Program-made: the position numbers and the translations under genes | NCBI GenBank assembly: GCA_964482235.1 | Contig: CAYZWU010000023.1 | Location: 1 to 64,000, forward strand | Reading direction: 5' to 3' | DNA: 64,000 nt | Source of the DNA: CAYZWU01 sp964482235 | GTDB lineage: Bacteria; Planctomycetota; B15-G4; CAYZWU01 | Notes under the pieces: generated by a model | Databases searched by the model: none | What the model saw: only the letters and a program-made list of their open reading frames with translations | What the model was told of the DNA's origin: nothing | In this document: positions 8,447 to 17,834 of the stretch, in pieces | How the letters are laid out: every line of letters starts with the position of its first letter | Position numbering within the stretch: the stretch's first letter is position 1

Positions 8447-9145
8447 TTATTGTTTATCGCGCGCTTCGGAGCGGAGGAACTTCATTTCCTCGACGAACTG
8501 GGCGATCGACTTCCTGTCCTCGTCCGCGATGTTCTTGAAGTTGCACTTCAGCTGAACGTCCGTGGTCGAATGCACCGATTCGGCGATCGCCACGTCGGCC
8601 TCGAAGTAGTGCCCCTTGCGGAAAAGGGGAAGCCGGAACTTGATCTTGCACTCCACGCCTTCGAGCAGCTCCTCGCGGCGCTCGGGGATCCGCAGCGTGA
8701 TGCTGTCCTCTTCCAGGGAGGCGATCTTGCCGATGCAGGTCTCCTTGCCCGAGCCCGGGATATGGATGATGACACTGCTGTCCGCGCCCATGTCCATGCC
8801 TTCTCCCGATGCGCCTATCTGCTCGAGCGCCTTTTCGGGATCGTCGCCGACCTTGAAGAAGGACATCAGGCCGAGGGTGTCGAGCACGTTGGCCACGAAC
8901 TTGCTCGGCCGGCAGATCATCAGGCTGCCGCCGTTCTTCTTGACTTCCTTGTGCGTCTTGACAAGCGTGCCGATTGCCGTGGAGTTGATGAAAAGAACGA
9001 GCCGCATATCGGTGATCAGGTATTTGATACCGTTTTTGAGCAGTTCCTGGATTTCCGCCATGAAAGGGCCGCAGACGAAGGAGTCGAAGTCGCCTTTCAG
9101 GGTCAAGATGGCCGCGTTTTCCCTAATTTCCTTGATGAGCTTCAT
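8447..9145 (-). CDS. STAS-domain protein with PilZ-like C-terminal domain
   Basis: A 232-residue cytosolic protein. Residues 1-~100 are a STAS fold of the anti-sigma-antagonist type (LKGDFDS early, then the loop FINSTAIGTLV). In canonical antagonists that loop reads D-S-x-G; here Asp is Asn (N54) with Ser55 kept. Residues ~118-232 resemble a PilZ-type beta barrel (GKIASLEEDSITLRIP, then CKIKFRLPLF and FEADVAIAES), but the usual RxxxR motif is not clear. The start was set at the ATG at 9145 because GGAG lies just upstream. Role is probably regulatory, perhaps linking second-messenger binding to partner switching. Its neighbours give no direct target. Confidence 0.7.
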   Translation of the reverse strand: MKLIKEIRENAAILTLKGDFDSFVCGPFMAEIQELLKNGIKYLITDMRLVLFINSTAIGTLVKTHKEVKKNGGSLMICRPSKFVANVLDTLGLMSFFKVGDDPEKALEQIGASGEGMDMGADSSVIIHIPGSGKETCIGKIASLEEDSITLRIPERREELLEGVECKIKFRLPLFRKGHYFEADVAIAESVHSTTDVQLKCNFKNIADEDRKSIAQFVEEMKFLRSEARDKQ

Positions 9146-9249
9146 CGTGATCTCCAATGGAATGACGCCGCAGCGCCCTGTTTGAATCAGGGAATCAGCT
9201 TATCCAGGTGGCAACCGCCATTTCAAGGAAAAAGTACCCTGACGGGCTG

Positions 9250-10524
9250 TTAATCGCGTTTCGCGGCACGCCGTCTGCGGGAGGCGAGCTCGGGAGCCTC
9301 CTTGATGCAGTTCCAGAGGATCCGCGCCGCCATGCGGAGGAGCTGGCCCGATCCCCGGATGAATCCGGGCGGGCCGGCGCCCACATCCTTCCACCCTGCA
9401 TCGTCGGGCTCGAGGGTCTCGTAGTTGTGGAAGAGGCGCCCCCAGTCGCTGGTCAGGGCCTGGTGCACGACCCTGTTGCCTTTCCGCGGATACCAGTACC
9501 AGTCGTGATAGAGCACCGACGCGATGTAGGCCCAGGGGGCGAGCCAGGTCTTCAGAGACCACTCGATGAAGGGCTTCAGCTTGCCCCAGTAGATCCTGTG
9601 CTGCATCCGGGACGCGAAGGTCATCTTCTTGAAGGGTCCCACGAACTGCCAGTTCTCCTTCGCCGCGTCGCCGTCCCCGACGATCTCGATCTCCGCCGGA
9701 TCGCCGCACCCGAGTCCCAGGTCGTGGGCTTTCCGGATGAAGCCGATCTGCATGGGATCGAAGCCCATCAGCTTCGCGGCCACGGCGTCGATCGCCACCT
9801 GGTCCGCCGAGGCGAGCAGGACGTTCTTCACGTGGGGGATCATGCAGCGCGGTCCGGGGCCGTCGCCTGTGAAGGTGCCGTCCATGACGGCGAAGACGCC
9901 CCTGTGGATCTTCTTCTGGATCATCAGGAGGTCCACCAGCGTCTCGTGGATCACGGGATGCGTCCAGTGGCGATGCTCGTTGAGGAGCCCGCCGAAGGCG
10001 TTCTTCATGGCCCCGGTGGTGGTGGTGAAAACGTGCGTCTTCACCGTGGGGAGATGGATGATGTTCTCGCCGATGAAGCGGCGCGGTATGGAAAAGCCCT
10101 TCGGATAGACCTCGTTCAGGCAGAGGAACTTCTTCGTCAGGTCGCCCACCGCCTCGCCGATGTCGATCCACTCCTCCCCCTCGTAGAGGTGGACGTTTCG
10201 GAGGCCGTGCGCCTCGACGACGGGAAGCTGCTTGTTCTCCCGCTCGCCCAGGTGGGCGTCGATCACCACCGTCCGGTTGTGGCAGGCGTGGATCAGGCCG
10301 GGGTCGTAGCCGTCCCTCTTCATGGCCCGGATCACGCCCTCGAGCTGCCAGGGGGTCGTGGAGCAGCCGGGGTAGAAGAAGTGCCAGCTGATGTTCACCT
10401 TGAGCGCCGTGTCGGCGTCATCGCGGATCACCTCCCGGTATCCGGCGAGGTTCATCAGCCTGTGGTGATCCTCGAGAACAGTGGCCGGGCTCGTTCGTAG
10501 CAATGCGACTTTTGAGCGTGTCAT
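9250..10524 (-). CDS. DUF362 domain protein
   Basis: A 424-residue protein with the DUF362 signature: an N-terminal VALLRTSPATVLEDHHRLM segment, a central IHLPTVKTHVFTTTTGAMKN motif and LLASADQVAIDAVAAKLMG. The family is widespread and poorly characterised. Some members carry ferredoxin-like clusters, but no CxxCxxC motif is visible here. A C-terminal extension of ~100 residues rich in Trp and Tyr (about 300-380) may contact a membrane. The ATG at 10524 gives a family-like N-terminus; the frame is open for another ~100 codons upstream with no homology. It is divergent from the SPFH operon across a ~300-base AT-rich spacer. Confidence 0.8.
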   Translation of the reverse strand: MTRSKVALLRTSPATVLEDHHRLMNLAGYREVIRDDADTALKVNISWHFFYPGCSTTPWQLEGVIRAMKRDGYDPGLIHACHNRTVVIDAHLGERENKQLPVVEAHGLRNVHLYEGEEWIDIGEAVGDLTKKFLCLNEVYPKGFSIPRRFIGENIIHLPTVKTHVFTTTTGAMKNAFGGLLNEHRHWTHPVIHETLVDLLMIQKKIHRGVFAVMDGTFTGDGPGPRCMIPHVKNVLLASADQVAIDAVAAKLMGFDPMQIGFIRKAHDLGLGCGDPAEIEIVGDGDAAKENWQFVGPFKKMTFASRMQHRIYWGKLKPFIEWSLKTWLAPWAYIASVLYHDWYWYPRKGNRVVHQALTSDWGRLFHNYETLEPDDAGWKDVGAGPPGFIRGSGQLLRMAARILWNCIKEAPELASRRRRAAKRD

Positions 10525-10822
10525 GGCTTCATCTACGGTTGCTGCGGTCCGCCTGTTGGGAATGTTCGAAGATCCCGGGACGATGCTGCGCAGAAGGAAA
10601 CGAACTCTTTTCTCGGCCGCGATCCGGCACCGCGGTTTGCCTACACTCGCAATATGGAAAGTGAAAGTCAACAATCCCACGAATCGGCAGTTTCGCTGCG
10701 GGAGTGAAAAGTTTTTTTTATGGCTTTTAAATTGTTCGATAATGCGTAAACAAATGATGTATCTATGACAGGGAACGGTTCCGGTCGTTCCCCGGATGCA
10801 TCGTGTTCGAGGTGTCGCCTTC
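10525..10822. other. Divergent AT-rich intergenic region
   Basis: This ~300-base region lies between the DUF362 gene (leftward) and the permease-SPFH operon (rightward). The right half (about 10710-10765) is distinctly AT-rich, with a T-run and several TA-rich stretches, and probably holds the operon promoter. No pair of -35/-10 boxes with ideal spacing stands out. GAGGTG lies just upstream of the ATG at 10823. Confidence 0.4.
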
Positions 10823-13009
10823 ATGGTCGAGTTTATCAACGCCATCTTCTACATGTTCAACGAGGCGGCACTCTATCTGCTGGTCGGGTTCGGCGTGGCC
10901 GGCATGGTGCGCTATCTCCTTGCGGAGGAGCGCTTTCTTCGCTGGTTCGGGAGAGACGACTTCGGCTCCGTGATGATCGCCTCGCTCCTCGGCATTCCCC
11001 TTCCCCTCTGCTCCTGCTCCGTGCTGCCAGTTGCCGTGGCGATGCGCCAGCGAGGAGCCAGCCGCGGGGCCGTGGCCTCCTTCTCGGTGTCCACTCCCGA
11101 GACTGGGGTCGATTCGATCAGCATCACCTACGCGCTTCTCGATCCGATCATGACGGTGGCGCGGCCGGTGACGGCGCTGGCCACCGCGCTGGTGACCGGC
11201 TCGGCCGTCAACTGGCTCTATAAGAACGACCCCAAGGACGGAGATCAAAACGGCATCGAGAACGGCCAGGACGGCTCGACCTCTGACGCCTGCGCCGGAG
11301 AAGACGATGCCGGGGGGAGCTGCTGCTGCAGCGCAAAGAGCCCCGGGGAGACGCCCGAGGGGCAGCCGGAGGAGGACGGCAACTTCTTCCTGAGGTCTCT
11401 CCGCTTCGGCTACGTCACCCTCGTGGATGACATGGTCTCCATTCTCGTCTTCGCTTTCGTTTTCTCCGGCCTCATCACCGTCATCCTGCCGGACAGGTTC
11501 TTCGAGTTCCCCATGGCCCAGGGCTTCTCGGGCATGCTGCTCATGCTCTTCGTGGGCATCCCCTTCTACATCTGCGCCACGGGATCGACGCCCATCGTGG
11601 CGTCGTTGATGCTCAAGGGCCTCTCTCCCGGTGCGGCCATCGTTTTTCTCCTGGCCGGGCCGGCCACCAATGCGGGGACCGTGATCGCCCTCATTCGTTA
11701 TCTCGGCAAGAAGGCCGTGGCCGCCTACCTCATCTGCGTGGCCGGCATGACGCTTCTGGCCGGGCTGGTGGTGGAGTCGATCTACAAGGACTACAGCCTC
11801 GATCCGGCGAAGGTGGCGGGCCAGGTCTCCGAGACCGTTCCGTCGACGATCAAGGTGATCGCGTCGCTGATTTTCGGCTGCCTGCTGCTGCGCAGCGCCG
11901 TTGTGACCGGCATGCTGTCCAGCTGGGGAGAATATCTCCGTAAGATCTGCCGCCCTCTTCGATTCGACCCGCTGGGCGGCAGGGCGCGCCTGGCCGCCGT
12001 GGCCGCAGTCCTGATCCTCTACGCCCAGACCTCCTTCTCTATCGTTAATCCGGGTGAGGTCGGCTGGGTCGTCCGATTCGGTGAGGTGACGCGCTCCCTC
12101 GACAAGCCGGGTCTTGCCGTACACCTGCCGTGGCCCTTCGAGTCCGTCGAGGTCTGCCGGGCCGACCAGGTGCGGACCGTGGAGCTCGGCTTCGAGCGGG
12201 TGCCCGCGTCGGAGGAGCCCTACGGATTCGTCAACCGCGGACTCGGCGGCGAGTTCGTCTCGACGGAGCTGGAGAGCGAGTCCGAGGTGATGAACGGCGA
12301 CGAGTCCATCGTGGCCGTCCGTTTCAGCGTCCATTACTCCTTGAGCGATCCCTACCGGTATCTCTTCAGGAACTCCGAGCCCGACGAGGCGGTGCGGGCC
12401 TTCTCCGAGTCGGCGGTGCGTGTGATCTGCTCGGCCATCGACACCAGCACGATCCTGGTGGGGCACAGGACCGAGCTCGAGGAGCTGATCCACTCGCTGA
12501 TCCAGCGCGAGCTCGACAACATGGAGGCCGGCGTGCGGATTCTCGGGGTCACGCTTCTCGATGTGCATGCTCCGCCCAGCGTGCATGCCGACTTCCGCGA
12601 CGTGGCGAGCGCCTCGGAGGACAAGGTCAAGTTCAAGCGCGAGGCCGAGAGCGACTACAACGAGAAGGTCGCCCTGGCGCGCGGCGAGGCGTACAGGATC
12701 CTCAGGGAGGCGGAGATCTACAAGGACTCGAGGCTCACCGAGGCCCGGGGCCGCGCCGATGCGTTTCTCGAAAGGGCCGAGGCCTACGCCAGCTCGCGCG
12801 AGCTGACGCGCCTGCGCCTCTACATCGATACCATGGAATCGATCCTGTCCACCACCGGCGTGATCATCCCCCTGGACAGCGGGATCGCCGTGGATCTCTG
12901 GTTGAAGTCGCTTCCCCCGGCCGTCGAGGAGAACAACGAGAAGGGGGGGGACAAGAGGTCAGGGGAGAGGGAATCGACTGAAATGAACATTTTCCCCTGG
13001 GAGCAATGA
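10823..13009 (+). CDS. Metal-efflux-type permease fused to an SPFH (HflK-like) domain
   Basis: A 728-residue two-part membrane protein. Residues 1-~365 match the YraQ/ArsP-like permease family, closest in pattern to SO_0444-type Cu/Zn efflux transporters: PLCSCSVLPVAVAMRQRGAS (about 61-80), STPETGVDSI, a cytosolic Cys-rich linker with GGSCCCS (about 164-170), and the second-half motif YICATGSTPIVASLMLKG. After a helix near 388-404, residues ~405-700 are an SPFH/prohibitin domain (NPGEVGWVVRFGEV, then LAVHLPWPFE and a charged coiled coil). The frame is continuous. It is followed after 1 base by an HflC-like gene and then an HflK-like gene, so a complex of three SPFH subunits with a built-in transporter is likely. 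ATG 10823 has GAGGTG upstream. Confidence 0.85.
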   Translation: MVEFINAIFYMFNEAALYLLVGFGVAGMVRYLLAEERFLRWFGRDDFGSVMIASLLGIPLPLCSCSVLPVAVAMRQRGASRGAVASFSVSTPETGVDSISITYALLDPIMTVARPVTALATALVTGSAVNWLYKNDPKDGDQNGIENGQDGSTSDACAGEDDAGGSCCCSAKSPGETPEGQPEEDGNFFLRSLRFGYVTLVDDMVSILVFAFVFSGLITVILPDRFFEFPMAQGFSGMLLMLFVGIPFYICATGSTPIVASLMLKGLSPGAAIVFLLAGPATNAGTVIALIRYLGKKAVAAYLICVAGMTLLAGLVVESIYKDYSLDPAKVAGQVSETVPSTIKVIASLIFGCLLLRSAVVTGMLSSWGEYLRKICRPLRFDPLGGRARLAAVAAVLILYAQTSFSIVNPGEVGWVVRFGEVTRSLDKPGLAVHLPWPFESVEVCRADQVRTVELGFERVPASEEPYGFVNRGLGGEFVSTELESESEVMNGDESIVAVRFSVHYSLSDPYRYLFRNSEPDEAVRAFSESAVRVICSAIDTSTILVGHRTELEELIHSLIQRELDNMEAGVRILGVTLLDVHAPPSVHADFRDVASASEDKVKFKREAESDYNEKVALARGEAYRILREAEIYKDSRLTEARGRADAFLERAEAYASSRELTRLRLYIDTMESILSTTGVIIPLDSGIAVDLWLKSLPPAVEENNEKGGDKRSGERESTEMNIFPWEQ

Positions 13010-13010
13010 G

Positions 13011-13967
13011 ATGAAAGCGATCGGAATCGTGCTCCTCCTGATTATCGTGACGGCTCTGGCCTCCTGGGCATTCCTGTTTCAGGTGGAAGAGACAGAGTAC
13101 GTGGTGGTGACCTTCTTCGGCGATCCGTGGCGCATCATCAAGGAGCCGGGGCTCCAGCTGAAGTGGCCATGGCCCGTCGAATCGGTGATCCGGATCGACA
13201 GGCGCACACACATCACGTCACCCGAGGCTGCCGAGTTCCTGACCAAGGACAAGAAGAACGTGCTGGTCAGCTTCTTCGTGGCCTGGTCGGTGGATGATCC
13301 CCTCCAGTTCATCAAAACGGTGAACGACCGCCTCGGCGCGGAGTCCCGGCTCCAGGACCGGATCCGGTCCGAGGTGGGAACCCAGCTCAGCCGGTACGAT
13401 CTCAGTGAGCTGGTCACCCTGGCCGAGATCGACGAGTCTGCTGATCAGTCCGGCGGGGAACCGGACGGCCTGGCGCCCATGACGATGGGGGACAGCCGGA
13501 TCATCGAGATGATGGACCGCATCACCGACGGGACCGAGGCCTACCTGAAGAAGGAGTTCGGCATCAGGCTCTTCGCCGTGCGTATGAAGCGCCTCAACTT
13601 TCCCTCGGCGAACAAGAACGCCGTGTTCCAGCGGATGAAGGAGGAAAGGAAGCGGATCGCCACGAAGTACCGCTCCGAGGGCAAGGAGCAGAAGGCGAAG
13701 GTGGAGGCGGACGCCGACCTGCAGAAGGCTCTGCTTCTCAACGTGGCCAGCAGGGACGCCGAAAAGATCCGGGGCTCGGCCGACGCCGAGGCCACGCGGA
13801 TCTACGCCGAGGCCTATGCCCGCGATCCCGAGTTCTACGAGTTTCTCCGGAGCCTCGAGGCCTACGAGAAGATGCTCGACGAGAAGTCCACCATCGTCCT
13901 GCCTGCCGATTCGCCCCTTCTCAAGGTGCTGTCGCCCTATACGGAAAAGGGAGCCGGTGATGAGTGA
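13011..13967 (+). CDS. HflC-like SPFH membrane protein
   Basis: A 318-residue protein with one N-terminal membrane segment (about 4-24) and an SPFH domain: VEETEYVVVTFFGDPWRI, LQLKWPWPVESVIRIDRR, and a late coiled coil with EERKRIATKYRSEGKEQK and ADADLQKALL, typical of HflC. In the known system HflC pairs with HflK in a large inner-membrane ring that modulates FtsH protease. An Asp/Glu/Gly-rich insertion near residues 142-160 is longer than usual. The start follows the previous stop by 1 base and the 3' end overlaps the next gene by 8 bases, so translation is probably coupled. Confidence 0.88.
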   Translation: MKAIGIVLLLIIVTALASWAFLFQVEETEYVVVTFFGDPWRIIKEPGLQLKWPWPVESVIRIDRRTHITSPEAAEFLTKDKKNVLVSFFVAWSVDDPLQFIKTVNDRLGAESRLQDRIRSEVGTQLSRYDLSELVTLAEIDESADQSGGEPDGLAPMTMGDSRIIEMMDRITDGTEAYLKKEFGIRLFAVRMKRLNFPSANKNAVFQRMKEERKRIATKYRSEGKEQKAKVEADADLQKALLLNVASRDAEKIRGSADAEATRIYAEAYARDPEFYEFLRSLEAYEKMLDEKSTIVLPADSPLLKVLSPYTEKGAGDE

Positions 13968-14940
13968 CGCCCCGATCACAGGCCCGCCGGTGCAGAAGGC
14001 TCCCGCTCCGGGGACGCCGGGGAAGGGCAAGGGATTCCTTTTCCTCGTCGTGATCCTCGTCGTTCTCCTTCTGGCCGTCGACTTCCTGTTCACGGGGATC
14101 TGCACGATCAACCAGGACGAGCAGGGCGTGGTGCAGCGCTTCGGAGGCGTGCACCGCAGGCTCGGCCCGGGCATCCACTTCATCCTCCCCTGGCCGATCG
14201 AGCGGATCGAGAAGGTCAACACCGCAGAGACGCGGAAGATGCCCGTGGGTTTCCGCCTGGCCGTGGGTGTGGATCCCACGCCGCCCGGCCCGGCCGAGTC
14301 CGAGTGGCTCACCGGCGACACCAACGTGATCGACATCGCCATGTGGATCCACTACGTGATCCGCGATCCCGAGCTCTATCTCTTCAACGTGGGTCCCGGC
14401 GAGGCCGATTTCCTCATCCGGAAGTGCGCCGAGAGCGTGCTGACCCGGAAGATCGCCACCATGCACGTCGACGACGTCTTCACCATCGGCAAGCTCGAGA
14501 TCGAGGAGGCGACGCGCAAGGGAGCCCAGACCCTCCTCGACGGGATCGGCGCCGGCATCACGATCCTTTCGGCCAACCTCCGCGAGGTCTCACCGCCCAT
14601 GGAGGTGAAGGAGGCCTTCAACGACGTCTCCCGGGCCAAGGCCGACATGGAGCGCCTGATCAAGGAGGCGGACGGCTACGTCAACGAGATCATCCCCGAC
14701 GCCAAGGCCGTGGCCAACGACACGGTGCAGAAGGCGCGGATTTACGAGAGCCGGGTGCTCAACGAGGCCAAGGGCCGTGCCGAGAGGTTCACCATTCTGC
14801 AGGCCGAGTACGCCCTCTCCCGCGAGATCACGCGGCAGCGCCTCTTCCTCGACACGATCGAGAAGGCGATGCAAAAGACCGACAAGATCGTGGTGACCCT
14901 CGACGAAAACGGCAAGGCCGTGGTTCATCTCCTGCGGTGA
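13960..14940 (+). CDS. HflK-like SPFH membrane protein
   Basis: A 326-residue protein with a Pro/Gly-rich N-terminus, one membrane helix (about 24-46) and an SPFH domain (INQDEQGVVQRFGGVHRR, GIHFILPWPIERIEKVNT). The segment FLIRKCAESVLTRKIATMHV and the long coiled coil of the C-terminal half fit HflK. The ATG at 13960 lies inside the HflC gene's 3' end and has GGAG upstream. Together with the permease-SPFH fusion and the HflC-like protein it forms a three-gene operon. The last ~40 residues lack the Pro/Gly-rich tail of E. coli HflK. Confidence 0.88.
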   Translation: MSDAPITGPPVQKAPAPGTPGKGKGFLFLVVILVVLLLAVDFLFTGICTINQDEQGVVQRFGGVHRRLGPGIHFILPWPIERIEKVNTAETRKMPVGFRLAVGVDPTPPGPAESEWLTGDTNVIDIAMWIHYVIRDPELYLFNVGPGEADFLIRKCAESVLTRKIATMHVDDVFTIGKLEIEEATRKGAQTLLDGIGAGITILSANLREVSPPMEVKEAFNDVSRAKADMERLIKEADGYVNEIIPDAKAVANDTVQKARIYESRVLNEAKGRAERFTILQAEYALSREITRQRLFLDTIEKAMQKTDKIVVTLDENGKAVVHLLR

Positions 14941-14955
14941 GAGACTGTTTCGCCC

Positions 14956-17658
14956 TCACTCCCACCGCTTCTCCCACGCCTCGGGCTGATCCTTGAGGTA
15001 CTTGTCGAACCACTCGAGCATCATGCGGCGGTGCTCGTAGTAGATCGTGCGGCTGCCCGCGATGCCGTGCTCCTGCCCGGGGAAGCGCACGTAGGCCACA
15101 TCCTTGCCCAGGACCTGAAGGGCCGTGAACATCTGCTCCGACTCCACCGAGGGGACGTTGGTGTCCGATGTCCCGTGCATCAGCAGCAGGGCGGAGCGCA
15201 CCTTGTCCGCGTTGAAGAGGGGCGAGCGCTCCACGAAGAGGTCGCGGCGGTTCCAGGGGTAGCTTTGCGCCATGGCGGTGTCGCCGTAGGTGTAGCCCCA
15301 GATCCCGCTACCCCAGTAGCTGGCCAGGTTCGAGATGCCGTAGAGTGAGCACGAGGCCTTGAAGAGGTCGGTCTTCGTGATCAGGCTCAGGGTCATGAAG
15401 CCGCCGTAGCTGCCCCCGTAGGCCGCGATCCGCTCCCTGTCGATGAACGTCTTCTCCTCGAGGAGCTTCTCCACGCCCTCGATGATGTCCGCGGCGGCGA
15501 GCTTGCCCCAGTCGTTCACGTGGAGGTCGGAGAACGCCTCGCCGTAGCCCACGGCGCCGGCCGGGTTGACCACGTAGAGCATGTAGCCGTTGGCCGGGAT
15601 CCAGTGGTAGTAGGTGATGGAGAAGCGCTCCATCTGCGGCGCCGTCCCGCCGTAGAAGTAGACCACGAGGGGGTAACGCTTCTCGGCGTCGAAGCCGGGC
15701 GGATAGAAGAGGAAGCCGTCGAGGGCCTGGTTGCGCGAGTTGACGAAGTCCCACTCCTCCCAGGGGCCGAGTTCCATCCGCTTCATGAAGCCGGCGTTGG
15801 GATCGAGGATCTCCTTCTGCTGCCAGTCGTCCAGGTCGGCAAAGTGGAGGGTCTGCGGCGTCTCCACCGAGGAGCCGGCAAAGACAGCCGCCTCGCCGCC
15901 GGAGGCCAGGGACAGGGCGGTCACCACCGTGGGGCCGTCCTCGAGCACCTCGATCCCGTCCGTCCCGGAAGCCGGCACGCGGGCCAGGAGCTGCCGCGTC
16001 CGGCGGTGGGCGATGAAGTAGATCCTGTCGTCCGCGGCATTCCAGAAGAGAGGCGAGTTCACGCACTCGTCGAAGCTGTCAGAGCGCCGCTCGAGCGTCG
16101 CCGTCTCGATGTCCAGGATCCAGAGATCGGTCTCGAAGTAGTTGTGGTCCTTGGCCTCGCCGCCTGCAGCGACCTGGGCCGGCGGCCCGGTGAAGGCGAT
16201 CTTTCTGCCGTCCGGCGACCAGCAGAGGTTGGCGGGCCAGTTCTCGAAGGGAAAGGTCGTCCGCAGAACGAGGCGTTCCTTGCCTGCCTGCAGATCGAGG
16301 GCCCGGAACTCGGTGGCGAAGAATGGCCGCTCCGGAACGGGATAGCGCTTCACGAAGACGATCGTGTTCCCGTCAGGCGAAAGGGCGAAATCCTCGATGG
16401 CAAACTTGCCCGTTTTCGTGAGGGCGTGCCGGACGCCGCCGGTCACGGACACCATCTGCAGCGTTGCCGTCTCGTTGTAGTCGCTCAGGCGGCTGTAGAC
16501 GCCGTCGAGGCGGACGTATCCCGACTCCTTTTTCGCCCCGCCGCTTCCCGTCTGCCTGAAGAAGATGAATCGGCTGTCTGCCGACCAGACGAACCGGCCG
16601 ATCCCCTTCGTGTCGGCGAGCACCGTCACGGTCGTGCGGGCCGCCGGATCGTGGCACAGGAGCTTCCCCCCGTTACGGAAGGCGAGGAGCTTGACGTCGG
16701 GCGACCAGGTCAGGCTGCCCGAACCGCCTCCCGGAGTCAGCCGGCCCGTTTCCTTGCCTGAGGGCATCTCCAGGAAGACGATCGCCTGGGAGCGCGACGA
16801 CGAATCGAGCTTCTTTTCCGTGAGCGCGAGGGCGAGGCTTCTCCCGTCAGGCGACAGGGCGAAGGAGCCGAGGGAGGAGAGGTTGTTCGATTCGAAGAGG
16901 TCGGTGAAGCTCCGCTCCGGTGATGTGGAGAACGAGAGGGTTCCCGCCTCGCCCGCCGCCTGAGCCTCGAGCTTCCAGGCCGGGCCGCCTTTTCCCGGCA
17001 GGTCGATGCCCTTCACCACGATGCGGTGCTTGCCCAGGTTGAGCGGCAGGGAGGCTTTCGCCCTGGACGGCTCGTCTCCATCGCCCGCGAACGCGGTGCT
17101 CCGCGTCTTCTCCTTCCCATCGACGAGAAGGGCGAAGGGACGGTTCCCCCGCACCTCTATCGTGACCTTCTGCCACTTCGTGTTGACCAGGTAGGCGGCC
17201 AGGTAGACCACCCGGGGGGTAGCCTCCCCTTCGGGGCGCTCGCTTTCGATGATGCCGCCCTCCGTCCGGACGGTTTTCCATTCCATCGTCCGGCCGGGGA
17301 GCCACGGCCCGGATCCACCCTCCTCTGGCCAGGCTGCCCGGTCGATCCATTTTGCGTCGAGAAAGGCGCCGGTCCGGGCCGCATCGCCGCTCTCGTCGAA
17401 GGCGGGCGCAATCAGGGGGAGAGGCCCGGCCGCCAGCCATTCCTCGATCGGGACCGGCTGCGGAGCCTCTTCTGGAGCCTTCTCCTTCTCCGGTTCGGCC
17501 TGTTCCTCGGCCGGGGCCGCCTCCACTGTCTCTTGAGGATTTCCCTGAGCCGCCGGAACCTTCGGGGAGCTGGTGTCCGGTCCCTGCTGAACCGGCTCGT
17601 CGGTGATGCAGGCAAAGAGAAGCACTGCTGCCAGGAGTGCGGCAACGGTCTGATTCAT
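14956..17658 (-). CDS. S9 family peptidase lipoprotein (DPP-IV/acylaminoacyl-peptidase-like)
   Basis: A 900-residue exported serine peptidase. The signal ends in a lipobox-like LFAC at about residues 16-19, followed by a Glu/Pro-rich linker (~25-75), a ~190-residue N-terminal region, a beta-propeller with repeated LSPDG and WSPDG motifs, and a catalytic alpha/beta-hydrolase domain. The triad is visible: Ser ~750 in GGSYGGFM, Asp ~832 in GTSDTNVP, His ~864 in GQEHGI. The GGAGG before the ATG at 17658 settles the start. It converges on the SPFH operon with a 15-base gap. Probably an envelope exopeptidase for peptide scavenging. Confidence 0.92.
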   Translation of the reverse strand: MNQTVAALLAAVLLFACITDEPVQQGPDTSSPKVPAAQGNPQETVEAAPAEEQAEPEKEKAPEEAPQPVPIEEWLAAGPLPLIAPAFDESGDAARTGAFLDAKWIDRAAWPEEGGSGPWLPGRTMEWKTVRTEGGIIESERPEGEATPRVVYLAAYLVNTKWQKVTIEVRGNRPFALLVDGKEKTRSTAFAGDGDEPSRAKASLPLNLGKHRIVVKGIDLPGKGGPAWKLEAQAAGEAGTLSFSTSPERSFTDLFESNNLSSLGSFALSPDGRSLALALTEKKLDSSSRSQAIVFLEMPSGKETGRLTPGGGSGSLTWSPDVKLLAFRNGGKLLCHDPAARTTVTVLADTKGIGRFVWSADSRFIFFRQTGSGGAKKESGYVRLDGVYSRLSDYNETATLQMVSVTGGVRHALTKTGKFAIEDFALSPDGNTIVFVKRYPVPERPFFATEFRALDLQAGKERLVLRTTFPFENWPANLCWSPDGRKIAFTGPPAQVAAGGEAKDHNYFETDLWILDIETATLERRSDSFDECVNSPLFWNAADDRIYFIAHRRTRQLLARVPASGTDGIEVLEDGPTVVTALSLASGGEAAVFAGSSVETPQTLHFADLDDWQQKEILDPNAGFMKRMELGPWEEWDFVNSRNQALDGFLFYPPGFDAEKRYPLVVYFYGGTAPQMERFSITYYHWIPANGYMLYVVNPAGAVGYGEAFSDLHVNDWGKLAAADIIEGVEKLLEEKTFIDRERIAAYGGSYGGFMTLSLITKTDLFKASCSLYGISNLASYWGSGIWGYTYGDTAMAQSYPWNRRDLFVERSPLFNADKVRSALLLMHGTSDTNVPSVESEQMFTALQVLGKDVAYVRFPGQEHGIAGSRTIYYEHRRMMLEWFDKYLKDQPEAWEKRWE

Positions 17659-17763
17659 GGCAACCTCCGCGATCACTTTTCTGATGGGTCGGTGAGAGCA
17701 GCGTGCTACTATACATGGCGTCCGCCAGGAATTACAGACCGGACGGCGATTGACGTCTCCGCC

Positions 17764-17793
17764 TTGACTGGTTATTCTCGCGCGAATTATATT
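17764..17793 (+). promoter_or_regulatory. Sigma-70-type promoter of trpS
   Basis: TTGACT at 17764-17769 and TATATT at 17788-17793 are separated by 18 bases, close to the sigma-70 consensus, and lie about 40 bases before the trpS start codon. It is the clearest promoter in the window and probably also serves the isochorismatase-flavoprotein-radical SAM genes downstream. Confidence 0.65.
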
Positions 17794-17834
17794 TCGAAGA
17801 AGCTGTTTCTGGATCCACGCAATCGGAGAGCGCC

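Noticed and set aside
10763..12586. A 607-residue minus-strand frame rich in His, Arg and Gly
   Set aside because: It is the shadow of the permease-SPFH fusion gene and shows no domain of its own.
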